In this document: piece by piece, positions 6,203-13,705 of the stretch
How positions within the stretch are numbered: position 1 is the stretch's first letter
How the letters are laid out: each line of letters opens with the position of its first letter
IMG/VR virus record: IMGVR_UViG_3300036857_000215
Span: 1 to 22,277 of that record
DNA length: 22,277 nt
Direction: 5' to 3' (one strand)
Source: a virus
Notes under the pieces: model-generated
Told to the model about the DNA's origin: nothing
Seen by the model: only the letters and a program-made list of their open reading frames with translations
The model's database searches: none
Made by a program: the position numbers and the translations under genes

Positions 6203-6914
6203 ATGGCCGATATCCGCGAGGGCCACGTGCTCGACCGGCTCAGGGAAATGCCGGGCGAGAGTGTGCATTGCGTCGTGACCTCACCGCCCTATTGGGGGCT
6301 CAGAGACTACGGCGGCCCGCCGCAAATCTGGGGCGGCGATCCCGGCTGCGGTCACGATGATTGGGGCGCAGAATCTGTCTTGCCGCCCCTGACCGGCGGG
6401 TTCACCGAAAAGCAAGTCACGAATATCGGCTCTTATCGCGCGGCACAGCCGTCAACCACTTGCCGGTGCTGCGGGGCGTGGCGCGGGGCGCTCGGGCTCG
6501 AACCCGATTGGCGGCTCTACCTCGACCACGTGGTCATGGTGTTGCGCGAGGTGCGCCGCGTGCTGCGCCGCGACGGCACCCTCTGGCTCAATCTCGGCGA
6601 CAGCTATGCCGGCAATGGATCATCCGCGGCTGCGTGGCGCGGTTGGGCAAAAGCCGATGGACGCCTCAAACGGCTGGCAAGGCACGCCGCGTGGCACGAC
6701 GGCGGCCGAAACGACCGGCTGGCGCGCGTCGTGTCCGTGCGGGCAACGCCGCGAGCCGGTGCCGGCAACCGTGCTTGACCCGTTTTTGGGCTCAGGGACG
6801 ACAGCGATGGTCGCCGAGCGGCTCGGGCGGCGCGCGATCGGGATCGATCTCAACCCCGATTACATCCGAATGGCCGAGCGGCGTGCCTCGCAGCCCGGTC
6901 TGATGCTGGCCTAA
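6203..6914 (+). pseudogene. Broken beta-class DNA (N4-cytosine/N6-adenine) methyltransferase
   Basis: The first frame (6203-6778) encodes a normal methyltransferase start. It has catalytic motif IV TSPPYW (residues 26-31), then [25 protein letters not shown], and the helix [17 protein letters not shown]. After about 6625 that frame turns into Arg-rich nonsense. Family-like sequence resumes one frame over (6606-6914) with [11 protein letters not shown] and the AdoMet-binding motif [12 protein letters not shown], then [18 protein letters not shown]. Motif order IV then I is that of beta-class enzymes. Besides the +1 frame change, the central part (motifs V-VIII and the target-recognition domain, normally over 100 residues) is missing. 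The combined length is about 237 codons. The gene is therefore decayed and unlikely to methylate DNA. Intact relatives in phages protect virion DNA from restriction. Confidence 0.8.
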
Positions 6915-6918
6915 ACCG

Positions 6919-8730
6919 ATGGCCGACCAGGTCACGATCGCCACCGCGCAGACGATCGAGCGCCCGAGCGATCTGGGCTCGGGCCCCGACGCGACGGTGC
7001 GGTTCTGGAATGGCCAGCTCGGGCTCGCCGAGGCGCAAGACCGCGACTGGATCGAGCGCGGGCGCAAGATCGTCGAGCGCTATCGCGACGAGCGCAACCA
7101 GGTGAACGCCGGCCGCGAGGTCCGCTACAACGTTTTGTGGGCCAACACCGAAACGCTGAAACCGGTGCTCTATGGCCGGATTCCCAAACCCGATGTGTCG
7201 CGCCGCCACAAGGACGAAGCCGACCCCTCGGCGTCGCTGGGTGCGGACATCATCGAGCGCTGTCTCGAATGGGAAGACGATATCGAGGAATTCGATGCCG
7301 TCATGCAGGCGGTGGTCGAGGATCGCCTCTTGCCCGGCCGCGGTATCGCGCGGGTCTTTTACGAGCCCGAATTCGGGGCCGAGGAGGAGGATGCGGCCGC
7401 CGAAGGGGATACCGCCGAAAGCGGTGGCGGCGGCAATGAGCCTGGTGCCGCTGCCGAGGGCGACCAGGACGACGACAGCGAGGTTGGCGGCACCGCGCCG
7501 GGGGGTGCCGGTGCTGCCGAGGCCTTCGGTGCCGGGGTTTCGGCCCCGGAAGCCGGGGCTTCGCCGGGGTTTCGTCCAGTCATCAACGAGCGCGCCCCCT
7601 TGCGCTATGTATTTTGGGAAGACTATCGCGAGAGTCCGGCGCGCACCGAAGACGAAATCTGGTGGAAAGCCTATCGCAGCTATTTGACCCGCGACCAATT
7701 GACCGAGCGTTTCGGCCGCGAGCTCGGTAACGCCGTCGATCTCGACTATACCCCTTCGGGAGTGAACACCGACGGCAATAACGGGCCGCTCCCCGACGCG
7801 TTCAAAAAAGCGAGCGTCTGGGAAATCTGGAACAAGCGCAAACGCGAGGTCGTATGGCTCGCCAAAGGTTATGCCAAGACGCCGCTCGACCAAAAACCCG
7901 ATCCGCTCGAATTGCCGGGGTTTTTTCCGTCGCCGCCGGCACTTTTGGCGACGACGACCAACAACACGCGGGTCCCGGTCGCCGATTACATCGAATATCA
8001 GGATCAGGCGCAGGAGCTCGACAATCTGACAAGCCGCATCGACCGCCTGGTGCGGGCATTGAAAGTCGCCGGTGTCTATGCCGGCGCCGAAAAGGCGGTC
8101 TTGCAGCAGCTCATCGATGACGGCAGCGAAAACCGGCTGATCCCGGTCGAGGATTGGGCGGCCTTTGCCGGCGACAAGGGCGGTGTTGCAAACCTGATCC
8201 AATGGCTGCCGGTGCAGCAGATCGCCGATGTGGTGGTGCGGCTCTACGATGCGCGCGAGCGCATCCTGGCGATCATCTACCAGACGACCGGGATCGCCGA
8301 CATCCTGCGCGGCGAGACCAACCCGACCGAGACCTTGGGCGCGCAGGTGCTCAAAAGTCAGTTCGCAACCCGCCGGATCAGCCGCGCGCAAAAGGAGGTG
8401 GCGCGGTTTGCCCGCGATTTGATGCGGCTGCGCGGTTCGATCATCGCGCGGCATTTCTCGCCCGAGACCTTGGGTCGGATGTCGGGCTTGCCCGATCCGC
8501 TGCCGGCGCTGCCGCCGCCGCCGCCGATGCTGATCCCGGCCCCTCAATCACCGATGCCGCAACCGATGGGAACCGGCCCGGCGCCGGTGGCCGCCGCCCA
8601 GGCCGGGGCGCCGGGTGTCCCACCCGGTGGGGGCGCGCCCGCCATACCCCCAGCGGGCCCCCCGGCGGCTCCCGCGCCGATGCGTCCGGCGTTGCCGCCG
8701 CCCGCGGCCGGCGCGGCGGCTGGGGCGTGA
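6919..8730 (+). CDS. Portal protein, N-terminal part (P22-like)
   Basis: A 603-aa protein. It reads as a P22-like portal: RFWNGQLGLAEAQDRDWIERGRKIVERYRDER, VLWANTETLKPVLYGRIPKPDVSRR, VINERAPLRYVFWEDYRESPARTEDEIWW, and the wing/stem signature IIYQTTGIADILRGETNPTETLGAQVLKSQF. The portal dodecamer forms the DNA channel at one head vertex and docks the terminase. Residues about 153-218 are an acidic Gly/Ala-rich insert, probably a loop. The frame ends in a Pro/Ala-rich tail (about 525-603). The C-terminal portion expected in this family, with IDIEADSTIAADE and the helical barrel, is found in the next gene, one nucleotide downstream and in another frame. SD is weak. Confidence 0.9.
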   Translation: MADQVTIATAQTIERPSDLGSGPDATVRFWNGQLGLAEAQDRDWIERGRKIVERYRDERNQVNAGREVRYNVLWANTETLKPVLYGRIPKPDVSRRHKDEADPSASLGADIIERCLEWEDDIEEFDAVMQAVVEDRLLPGRGIARVFYEPEFGAEEEDAAAEGDTAESGGGGNEPGAAAEGDQDDDSEVGGTAPGGAGAAEAFGAGVSAPEAGASPGFRPVINERAPLRYVFWEDYRESPARTEDEIWWKAYRSYLTRDQLTERFGRELGNAVDLDYTPSGVNTDGNNGPLPDAFKKASVWEIWNKRKREVVWLAKGYAKTPLDQKPDPLELPGFFPSPPALLATTTNNTRVPVADYIEYQDQAQELDNLTSRIDRLVRALKVAGVYAGAEKAVLQQLIDDGSENRLIPVEDWAAFAGDKGGVANLIQWLPVQQIADVVVRLYDARERILAIIYQTTGIADILRGETNPTETLGAQVLKSQFATRRISRAQKEVARFARDLMRLRGSIIARHFSPETLGRMSGLPDPLPALPPPPPMLIPAPQSPMPQPMGTGPAPVAAAQAGAPGVPPGGGAPAIPPAGPPAAPAPMRPALPPPAAGAAAGA

Positions 8731-8731
8731 G

Positions 8732-9532
8732 GTGAGCGAAGAACGCGGCGCGGTTGTCGGGTTTCCAAGCGGCGCGCCGATGCCGCCTGGCGTGGGGGCG
8801 CCGGGGCCGGTCGCCGGACCCGCCGCCCCGCCGCCGATGGTGCTCAACCCGGCTTTTGTCCAATGGCGGCAATTGGCGCAGGCCTGGCACGCCGAAAAAC
8901 AGCGGCGCGAGGACGAGTTTCGCGCCGCCTGCATGACGATCCGCCACGATGTCGCGGCCGGCTACAAGATCGACATCGAAGCCGACAGCACGATCGCGGC
9001 CGACGAGCAGGCCGAAAAACAGGCGCGCACCGAATTTTTGCAATCGATGATCCCGATGCTGCAGCTCCTCATTCCCGAGGCGCAGCAGAACCCGGGGGCG
9101 GTGCCGCTCATTCACGCGCTCGTGATGTTCGGGGTGCGCGCCTTTCCGGCGGCGAGGAGCCTCGAGCAGCAATTCGAGCAGGCGTTTCGCGCCCTCTTGC
9201 AGGCGCCACCCTCGCCGCCGCCACCTAAAGGCAACACCAAATCGCCGCTCGAAATCGCGAGCGAGGCGAAGACCGCCGCCGGTGACCAGGCGGTGGATCA
9301 GCAATCGAACCAGATCAAAGCCGCGCAGGTACAGGTGCAGCAGCAAAAAAACGCGATCGATCTGTTCGAAGCCTACATGAAGGCGCAGCAGGGTCAGGCG
9401 GCGCAGGCGCAGGAAGGCCAGTTGCGCACGGCCGAGTTGACGCAGGAAGGGGCGATCATGGCCGACCGCCAGGCGCTCGACCGGGCGCGCCTCACGCATC
9501 TGATGACCCGCGACGCGACGGGGCTGGTGTGA
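8732..9532 (+). CDS. Portal protein, C-terminal part
   Basis: A 266-aa protein from GTG 8732, 1 nt after the upstream TGA. After a Pro/Ala/Gly-rich lead (1-40) comes DVAAGYKIDIEADSTIAADEQAEKQARTEFLQSMIPMLQLL...LIHALVMFGVRAFPAARSLEQQFEQAF. In alphaproteobacterial P22-like portals this block follows directly after the 'SPETLxxMxG' helix, which is where the upstream gene leaves the family sequence. The remainder is a long Gln/Ala-rich helix (QSNQIKAAQVQVQQQKNAIDLFEAYMKAQQ...) suited to a barrel or coiled coil. Either the portal is made as two chains by re-initiation, or an indel split it. The frame upstream of 8732 gives Arg-rich nonsense, so the break is at or near the stop/start. Could be misread as a separate scaffold-like protein. 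Confidence 0.75.
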   Translation: MSEERGAVVGFPSGAPMPPGVGAPGPVAGPAAPPPMVLNPAFVQWRQLAQAWHAEKQRREDEFRAACMTIRHDVAAGYKIDIEADSTIAADEQAEKQARTEFLQSMIPMLQLLIPEAQQNPGAVPLIHALVMFGVRAFPAARSLEQQFEQAFRALLQAPPSPPPPKGNTKSPLEIASEAKTAAGDQAVDQQSNQIKAAQVQVQQQKNAIDLFEAYMKAQQGQAAQAQEGQLRTAELTQEGAIMADRQALDRARLTHLMTRDATGLV

Positions 9533-9714
9533 TGGCGAGACCCGCCGGGAGGCGGCCAATCTGGGGATTGACCGCCCCCCGGCTACGCCCGCAAGATGAC
9601 CTTGACCCTCAGGATCAAGATCACTACGATCCGCAGCCGGAGCTTGCGATGCCACAACATCGCAGCCCTCCTACGCGAGTGCCGGCCCCGATGCGGCCGG
9701 CATTTGCGTTTTAG
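9532..9714 (+). CDS. Doubtful 60-aa frame
   Basis: An ATG overlaps the portal stop (TGATG), but the product (MARPAGRRPIWGLTAPRLRP..., then Asp/Gln-rich, then Pro-rich) has low complexity. Its third codon positions are far less G/C-rich than those of its neighbours, and its last codons fall inside a terminator-like hairpin. It is more likely that 9533-9722 is a non-coding spacer. Confidence 0.2.
   Translation: MARPAGRRPIWGLTAPRLRPQDDLDPQDQDHYDPQPELAMPQHRSPPTRVPAPMRPAFAF
9681..9714 (+). terminator. Probable terminator hairpin after the portal genes
   Basis: GCCGGCC (9681-9687) and GGCCGGC (9695-9701) form a perfect 7-bp GC stem with loop CCGATGC. It is followed by ATTTGCGTTTT, an interrupted T-rich tail. 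It lies between the portal genes and the head-assembly genes, where a partial terminator would lower read-through. Confidence 0.5.
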
Positions 9715-9722
9715 CACACACA

Positions 9723-10100
9723 ATGCGGCGGCGGTTTGTCATGCGGCGCGGGCGGCTCATTGAGCTCGACCTCGAGGCGCCGCGGCCGCCGCCCAAGGCG
9801 CCGATGGTCATCTCGGATATCGCGCCCTATCGCTCGATGCGCACCGGCGAGGTGATCAAGGGCCGCGCGCAGCACCGCGAGCATTTGCGCGCCCACGGGC
9901 TTATCGAAATCGGCAACGAATGGACGGCGTTTTCCGCACCCCGGCCCGATCCGGGGCCGGCGAAAGGCGAAATCGCGCAGGAAATCAAGCGCCAGCTCGC
10001 GCGCGAGCCCGGCGAACGGCACGCCGAAGCCGAGAGTGTCTTGCGCGGGGCCGGCTATGACGGGCCAGCAATCGACCGCATCATCGGGGGCGATCCATGA
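9723..10100 (+). CDS. Conserved podoviral head-region protein, function unknown
   Basis: A 125-aa protein. ATG 9723 gives MRRRFVMRRGRLIELD, which matches how relatives start ('...YVYRDGKLVE'); ATG 9741 is an alternative and neither has a good SD. The recognisable core is MVISDIAPYRSMRTGEVIKGRAQHREHLRAHGLIEIGNEW (28-67), a pattern I know from small proteins between portal and scaffold genes in podoviruses of proteobacteria. The C-terminus has a helix (GEIAQEIKRQL) and an Asp/Gly-rich end (GYDGPAIDRIIGGDP). Its position suggests a head-assembly or virion role. It overlaps the next gene by 4 nt (ATGA). Confidence 0.7.
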   Translation: MRRRFVMRRGRLIELDLEAPRPPPKAPMVISDIAPYRSMRTGEVIKGRAQHREHLRAHGLIEIGNEWTAFSAPRPDPGPAKGEIAQEIKRQLAREPGERHAEAESVLRGAGYDGPAIDRIIGGDP

Positions 10101-10495
10101 AAACCCATGTCATGAAGCGCTCGGACCGCGAAAAAAAAGCCGCCGCCGAAGACTATGTCGTGCCGTACCATCCGGGTGCCGAAGACTATCACTATGGGCT
10201 GCGCATATCCCTCGATGATGCGTGTTTGAAAAAGCTGGGGATCGACGAGATGCCGAAACCCGGCGACAAGTTCAGAATTGAGGGCGAGGCGCAGGTGATT
10301 TCGTCGGAGCAGCGCAATACCGCCGACAATTCCGACCGCCGGGTCGAATTGGTGCTGCACGAATTGGGCGCCGAGGCAAAAGCGGCACCCCGCGAAAAAA
10401 CGATCCGTGACGAGATCGAGGGCGCCCGCCGCGGCGGCACCGGCAATGGCGCCGATGCCGGCCGGATCGGGGCGCGGGTGCGGGTGCGCGGGTGA
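10097..10495 (+). CDS. Capsid staple-like protein
   Basis: A 132-aa protein coupled to the upstream gene. The core DYHYGLRISLDDACLKKLGIDEMPKPGDKFRIEGEAQVISSEQR followed by RRVELVLHELG (about residues 33-93) matches, from memory, the small proteins annotated as capsid staple proteins. These have a 'YGLRxxLDxexLKKLG...P..GdK....A.V' start and a 'R.VELQ...' strand. Such proteins are thought to clamp neighbouring coat subunits on the capsid surface. The basic, Gly-rich tail (GARRGGTGNGADAGRIGARVRVRG) is probably disordered. Its position before scaffold and coat agrees with a head role. The name is moderately sure, the fold assignment less so. Confidence 0.6.
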   Translation: MKTHVMKRSDREKKAAAEDYVVPYHPGAEDYHYGLRISLDDACLKKLGIDEMPKPGDKFRIEGEAQVISSEQRNTADNSDRRVELVLHELGAEAKAAPREKTIRDEIEGARRGGTGNGADAGRIGARVRVRG

Positions 10496-10701
10496 GATCG
10501 GTTTCGCGCACCGGGGCGCCGTGGGCGCGCGACAACATGCGGCAGGGCGAATTGCGGTTTCCGAGCGCGAAACCGCCGGCCGCGCCGAGCGAGACCTCGG
10601 TGCCGCCGGATTACCCCGACGACAATCGGCAAGCTGGTGGCGATGTTGGCATAACAGACGAGAGGTCGACTCATGTCGGAACAGCGCAGCGGCCAGGCTG
10701 A
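10492..10701 (+). CDS. Possible small protein (69 aa)
   Basis: A GTG overlaps the upstream stop (GTGA). The frame fills the 177-nt gap before the scaffold gene and overlaps it by 29 nt. The product is Pro/Arg/Asp-rich and probably unstructured (GELRFPSAKPPAAPSETSVPPDYPDD). The coupling pattern matches the other genes here, but no domain is visible. The stretch could be only a leader for the scaffold gene. Confidence 0.35.
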   Translation: MRSVSRTGAPWARDNMRQGELRFPSAKPPAAPSETSVPPDYPDDNRQAGGDVGITDERSTHVGTAQRPG

Positions 10702-11965
10702 CGATCTGCGCAGCGCCATCGCCGGGGCGCTCGCCGACGACAAGGGACGCGCGATCCCGCCGGCGGTGCGCGAGGAGCGCGGTGCGGGCGACGGTGCTGC
10801 GGCGGCGGCGCGACAGCAGACCGAGGAGGGAGCGTCGGGGGCGCCGTCGGGCGGACGTAGCGCTCCCGACGCGGAGGACACCCGCGGCGCCGGAGCGCTC
10901 GACGAGGGCGGCAGGCCGGCGGCGGCGGACGCCGAGGGCGGGCCTTCTGATCAAGCCCCGGGCGGTGAGCGGCAGCGCGGCTCCGCAGAGGCGCCGACGC
11001 ATTGGTCGGCTGGCGATAAGGCGGTCTTTAACGCGCTCCCCGAGACGGCAAAAACCCCGTTTCTCGATCTCTATAAGCGGATGGAGGCGGGGTTTACCCC
11101 GAAATTGCAGCGCGGCGCACAGCTCGAGCGCGATTACGGCGCCCTCGATCAGAACCTCTTTACGCCGCAAATCCGCGAGGTGCTGCGCGGCAAGGGGATC
11201 GCCGAACCGCGGCAGATGATCGAGGCCTGGGCGCAGGTCGAAATCGGGCTCGTCAATCCCGATACCAGAAACCAGGTGCTGGCGCGACTGATCCACGCCT
11301 ATCAGGCTGATCCCGGCGAGGTCGCGCGCATTCTCGGCGAGTTGCGCGGCTTTGCGCCGACCACCGGCCACGATGGTGCAGCACCGGGCGCTGGCGCCGG
11401 CGGGATCGGGGCCGGCAATGGTGCGGCGGCGGCGCCGGGCGGAGCGCCGGCGGTCTTTTCTGGGGCAGGTGCGGTCGACCCGCGGCTCGATGCGCGCCTG
11501 CGAGCCCTCGAAACCGAGACAAGCGCACAGAAAGCCGCGCGCGAGGCAGCGGAATACACCCGCGCCGGCCGCGAGATTGAAACCTTTGCCAACGAAAAAG
11601 ACGCCCAAGGCAATCTGAAACACCCGTTTTTTGCGGAATTAGAGGCGGATATGACGGTGCTTGCCCAATCCGAGAGGATACAGGGCAAGGCGCCGGTGCT
11701 GGCCGAGCTCTATGACCGTGCCCTATGGGCAAACCCGTCGACCCGCGACAAGCATCTGGCCTTGCAGCGCGACGCCGAGGCCAAGCGAGCGGCAGAAGAC
11801 CGGCGAGCCAAAGCCGAGCAGGCCCGGCGGGCCGCGGTCAGCGTCACCGGCGCCCCCGGGCCCGGCCAGGCGCAGATCGGCGCGCCCGATCGCAGCCTGC
11901 GCGACGAAATCCGCGCCAATATGGCGGGCGGCCCCGCGACATCGGGCGGCGCCGGCCGGATTTGA
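10673..11965 (+). CDS. Head scaffolding protein
   Basis: A 430-aa protein with SD AGAGG (10661-10665) before ATG 10673. Residues 1-105 are acidic, Gly/Ala/Glu-rich and probably disordered. Residues about 108-165 are the recognisable block: APTHWSAGDKAVFNALPETAKTPFLDLYKRMEAGFTPKLQ...YGALDQNLFTP. It is typical of putative scaffold proteins encoded just before the coat gene in alphaproteobacterial podoviruses. A mainly helical region follows with a Gly/Ala-rich break (238-265) and a charged helix (about 275-400). Scaffolds guide coat assembly and then leave the prohead. Assigned mainly from composition, the conserved block and its place immediately before the coat gene. Confidence 0.75.
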   Translation: MSEQRSGQADDLRSAIAGALADDKGRAIPPAVREERGAGDGAAAAARQQTEEGASGAPSGGRSAPDAEDTRGAGALDEGGRPAAADAEGGPSDQAPGGERQRGSAEAPTHWSAGDKAVFNALPETAKTPFLDLYKRMEAGFTPKLQRGAQLERDYGALDQNLFTPQIREVLRGKGIAEPRQMIEAWAQVEIGLVNPDTRNQVLARLIHAYQADPGEVARILGELRGFAPTTGHDGAAPGAGAGGIGAGNGAAAAPGGAPAVFSGAGAVDPRLDARLRALETETSAQKAAREAAEYTRAGREIETFANEKDAQGNLKHPFFAELEADMTVLAQSERIQGKAPVLAELYDRALWANPSTRDKHLALQRDAEAKRAAEDRRAKAEQARRAAVSVTGAPGPGQAQIGAPDRSLRDEIRANMAGGPATSGGAGRI

Positions 11966-11985
11966 CGCTTTCTTAACCGCGAAGG

Positions 11986-12012
11986 CGGGGCAAATCCGAC
12001 CAGATTGCCCCG
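11986..12012 (+). terminator. Hairpin between scaffold and coat genes
   Basis: CGGGGCAA (11986-11993) pairs with TTGCCCCG (12005-12012) around an 11-nt loop and is followed by only three T. It is 29 nt before the coat ATG. The short T tract suggests an RNA-processing or stability hairpin, or a leaky terminator that sets the scaffold/coat ratio, rather than a full stop. Confidence 0.4.
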
Positions 12013-12041
12013 TTTCCGCCTGACAATCGGAAAATCGCGCT

Positions 12042-13073
12042 ATGCCCTCACCCAATCCGAATTGGGGCGAGATCACGACCACGACCTTGTTCAACCGGTC
12101 GCGCAAACTCGCCGACAACGTCACCAAAAACAACGCAATCCTACAGCGCCTTTCGGCGCGCGGCAAAGTCAAGCCGGTCGATGGCGGTCAAGCTATCGTG
12201 CAAGAGCTCGAATACTCGGAAAACGGCACTTACAAGCGTTATTCTGGGTATGACATCCTGAATATTTCGCCAAGCGACGTGTTTACTGCGGCACAGTATC
12301 CGTGGGCGCAGGCGGCGGTGGCGGTCTCGATCTCGGGCCTCGAGGAATTGCAGAATTCCGGCGAGGAACGGATGATCGACCTGTTGGAGGCGCGCATCGG
12401 CAACGCCGAGCGCACGATGACCAACGGCATTTCGGGCGATTGCTACGGCGACGGCACGTTGGACGGCGGCAAGCAGATCGGCGGTCTGCAATTGCTGATC
12501 GCCGATGTCAATACGTCGGGGGTCGTCGGCGGCATCGACCGCGGCCTGTGGCCATTCTGGCGGCATGCGGTGCATTCCTTTACCGGCGACGGGCTGACCG
12601 CCTCGACCGCGACGATGCAGACCGAAATGAACCGCGCCTGGCTGGCACAAGTGCGCGGCACCGACCGGCCCGATCTGATCATCGCCGACAACACCTATTA
12701 CCGGTTTTATTGGGAGAGCTTGCAGGCGATCCAGCGGATCAACAGCCCGAGCGAAGGGGTGGCGGGGTTTCAAAGCCTCAAATTCATGGATGCCGATGTC
12801 GTCTTTGACGGCGGCTTTCAGGGTGTGGCGGCCGGCACCGGCACCGTGATCGGCGGCGGGATCACCTGGGCCACACCGGGTGGTGCACCCAGCAATCACA
12901 TGTATTTTCTCAACACCGATTACATCTTTTTGCGCCCGCACCGCGACCGCGACATGGTGCCGCTCAATCCCGACCGGTTTGCCGTCAATCAAGACGCGAT
13001 GGTCAAGCTTGTCGCTTGGGCCGGCAACATGACGATGAGTAACGCCTTTTTGCAGGGTGTGATCATCAATTAG
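12042..13073 (+). CDS. Major capsid (coat) protein
   Basis: A 343-aa protein following the scaffold gene. CGGAAAA lies about 10 nt before the ATG. It begins MPSPNPNWGEITTTTLFNRSRKLADNVTKNNAIL. It contains ISGLEELQNSGEERMIDLLEARIGNAERTM (a spine-helix-like segment), LIIADNTYYRFYWESLQAIQRI, and ends MYFLNTDYIFLRPHRDRDMVPL...VKLVAWAGNMTMSNAFLQGVI. This is the pattern of phage coat proteins of the HK97 fold found in podovirus-like prophages. The length fits, and gene order (scaffold, coat, decoration) supports it. It would form the icosahedral head. Confidence 0.88.
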   Translation: MPSPNPNWGEITTTTLFNRSRKLADNVTKNNAILQRLSARGKVKPVDGGQAIVQELEYSENGTYKRYSGYDILNISPSDVFTAAQYPWAQAAVAVSISGLEELQNSGEERMIDLLEARIGNAERTMTNGISGDCYGDGTLDGGKQIGGLQLLIADVNTSGVVGGIDRGLWPFWRHAVHSFTGDGLTASTATMQTEMNRAWLAQVRGTDRPDLIIADNTYYRFYWESLQAIQRINSPSEGVAGFQSLKFMDADVVFDGGFQGVAAGTGTVIGGGITWATPGGAPSNHMYFLNTDYIFLRPHRDRDMVPLNPDRFAVNQDAMVKLVAWAGNMTMSNAFLQGVIIN

Positions 13074-13092
13074 CCTCGGCGCGCCGAAGGCT

Positions 13093-13112
13093 ATCCCCGC
13101 GCAGGCGGGGAT
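13093..13112 (+). repeat. Short GC palindrome (ATCCCCGC/GCGGGGAT)
   Basis: A perfect 8-bp inverted repeat with loop GCAG, 19 nt after the coat stop. An imperfect dyad (AGCCTCGGCG / CGCCGAAGGCT) immediately precedes it. Palindromes of the form ATCCCCGCnnnnGCGGGGAT are, from memory, very common between genes of alphaproteobacterial chromosomes. No T tract follows, so it may stabilise the 3' end of the coat mRNA. Confidence 0.6.
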
Positions 13113-13130
13113 CGGCAAAGGATTTTGAAA

Positions 13131-13625
13131 ATGGGTTACGCAATCCAAGACGACATCATGGGGATGCCGCCGATCGCCGGCACCAACCCCGTCCAGGGGG
13201 TGCCGCTCGGCATGTTGTGCCACGCGGTCGATCCGGTGCTGGGCGGTGGCGAATTTATCTATCTGGCGGGCTGCGCCGGGACGGTCGCCGGCAGCCTTGT
13301 CAGCTACGACCAGGTGAACCGCACGACGACATTGGGAGCGGGTGCGGGCGGTCATTCGGGGCGGCCGCTCGCGGTCGCGATGAGCGCCAACCTCGCCAAC
13401 CAATATGGCTGGTACCAGATTTCCGGGGCCGCGACAGTCCAGAAGGACGGCACCGCACTCACCGCCGGCGGTGCGGTGGGCCTCGGCACCGTCAACGGCA
13501 CGGTGGGGGCGGTCACCGCCGGGCAGCAGATCGATGGGGCGGCGGCGGTCAATGCCGCTGCGGCGGGCGCCGCAACGGCGCTCGTCACGTTGAGCCGCCC
13601 CTCGGCGCAAGGCCAGATCACTTAA
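13131..13625 (+). CDS. Putative head decoration (cement) protein
   Basis: A 164-aa protein with AAGGA (13118-13122) 8 nt before ATG 13131. The sequence is Gly/Ala/Thr/Val-rich with alternating short strands (IYLAGCAGTVAGSLVSYD, RTTTLGAGAGGHSGRPLAVAMSANLANQYGWYQISGAATV, GTVNGTVGAVTAGQQIDGAAAVNA). This is typical of beta-rich capsid decoration proteins of the DUF2190/gpD-like type encoded right after the coat gene. These trimerise on the capsid surface and resist internal pressure. No membrane or signal segment. A terminator follows at 13664. Named from composition and position, not a specific motif. Confidence 0.6.
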   Translation: MGYAIQDDIMGMPPIAGTNPVQGVPLGMLCHAVDPVLGGGEFIYLAGCAGTVAGSLVSYDQVNRTTTLGAGAGGHSGRPLAVAMSANLANQYGWYQISGAATVQKDGTALTAGGAVGLGTVNGTVGAVTAGQQIDGAAAVNAAAAGAATALVTLSRPSAQGQIT

Positions 13626-13663
13626 CAACAAAAACAACAACAATCCCCTTCCTCCCTGAACTT

Positions 13664-13692
13664 GCGGACCCTTCGGGGTCCGCAGTCTTTTT
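13664..13692 (+). terminator. Rho-independent terminator after head genes
   Basis: GCGGACCC (13664-13671), TTCG tetraloop, GGGTCCGC (13676-13683), then AGTCTTTTT. The 8-bp perfect stem with a UUCG loop and a U tract is a textbook terminator. It is preceded by a 30-nt CAA-rich, unstructured tract (13626-13655) that could serve as a Rho- or ribosome-free landing. It separates head-assembly genes from the following genes. Confidence 0.92.
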
Positions 13693-13705
13693 CGGGATAC
13701 GAGAA

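Noticed and set aside
6203-6914. Programmed ribosomal frameshift joining the methyltransferase halves
   Set aside because: The needed shift is +1 with no classic slippery heptamer or downstream structure seen, and the joined protein would still lack its central recognition region.
6850-8547. 565-codon minus-strand open frame opposite the portal
   Set aside because: Shadow caused by biased third-position GC; low-complexity product, no start signal, contradicted by portal motifs on the plus strand.
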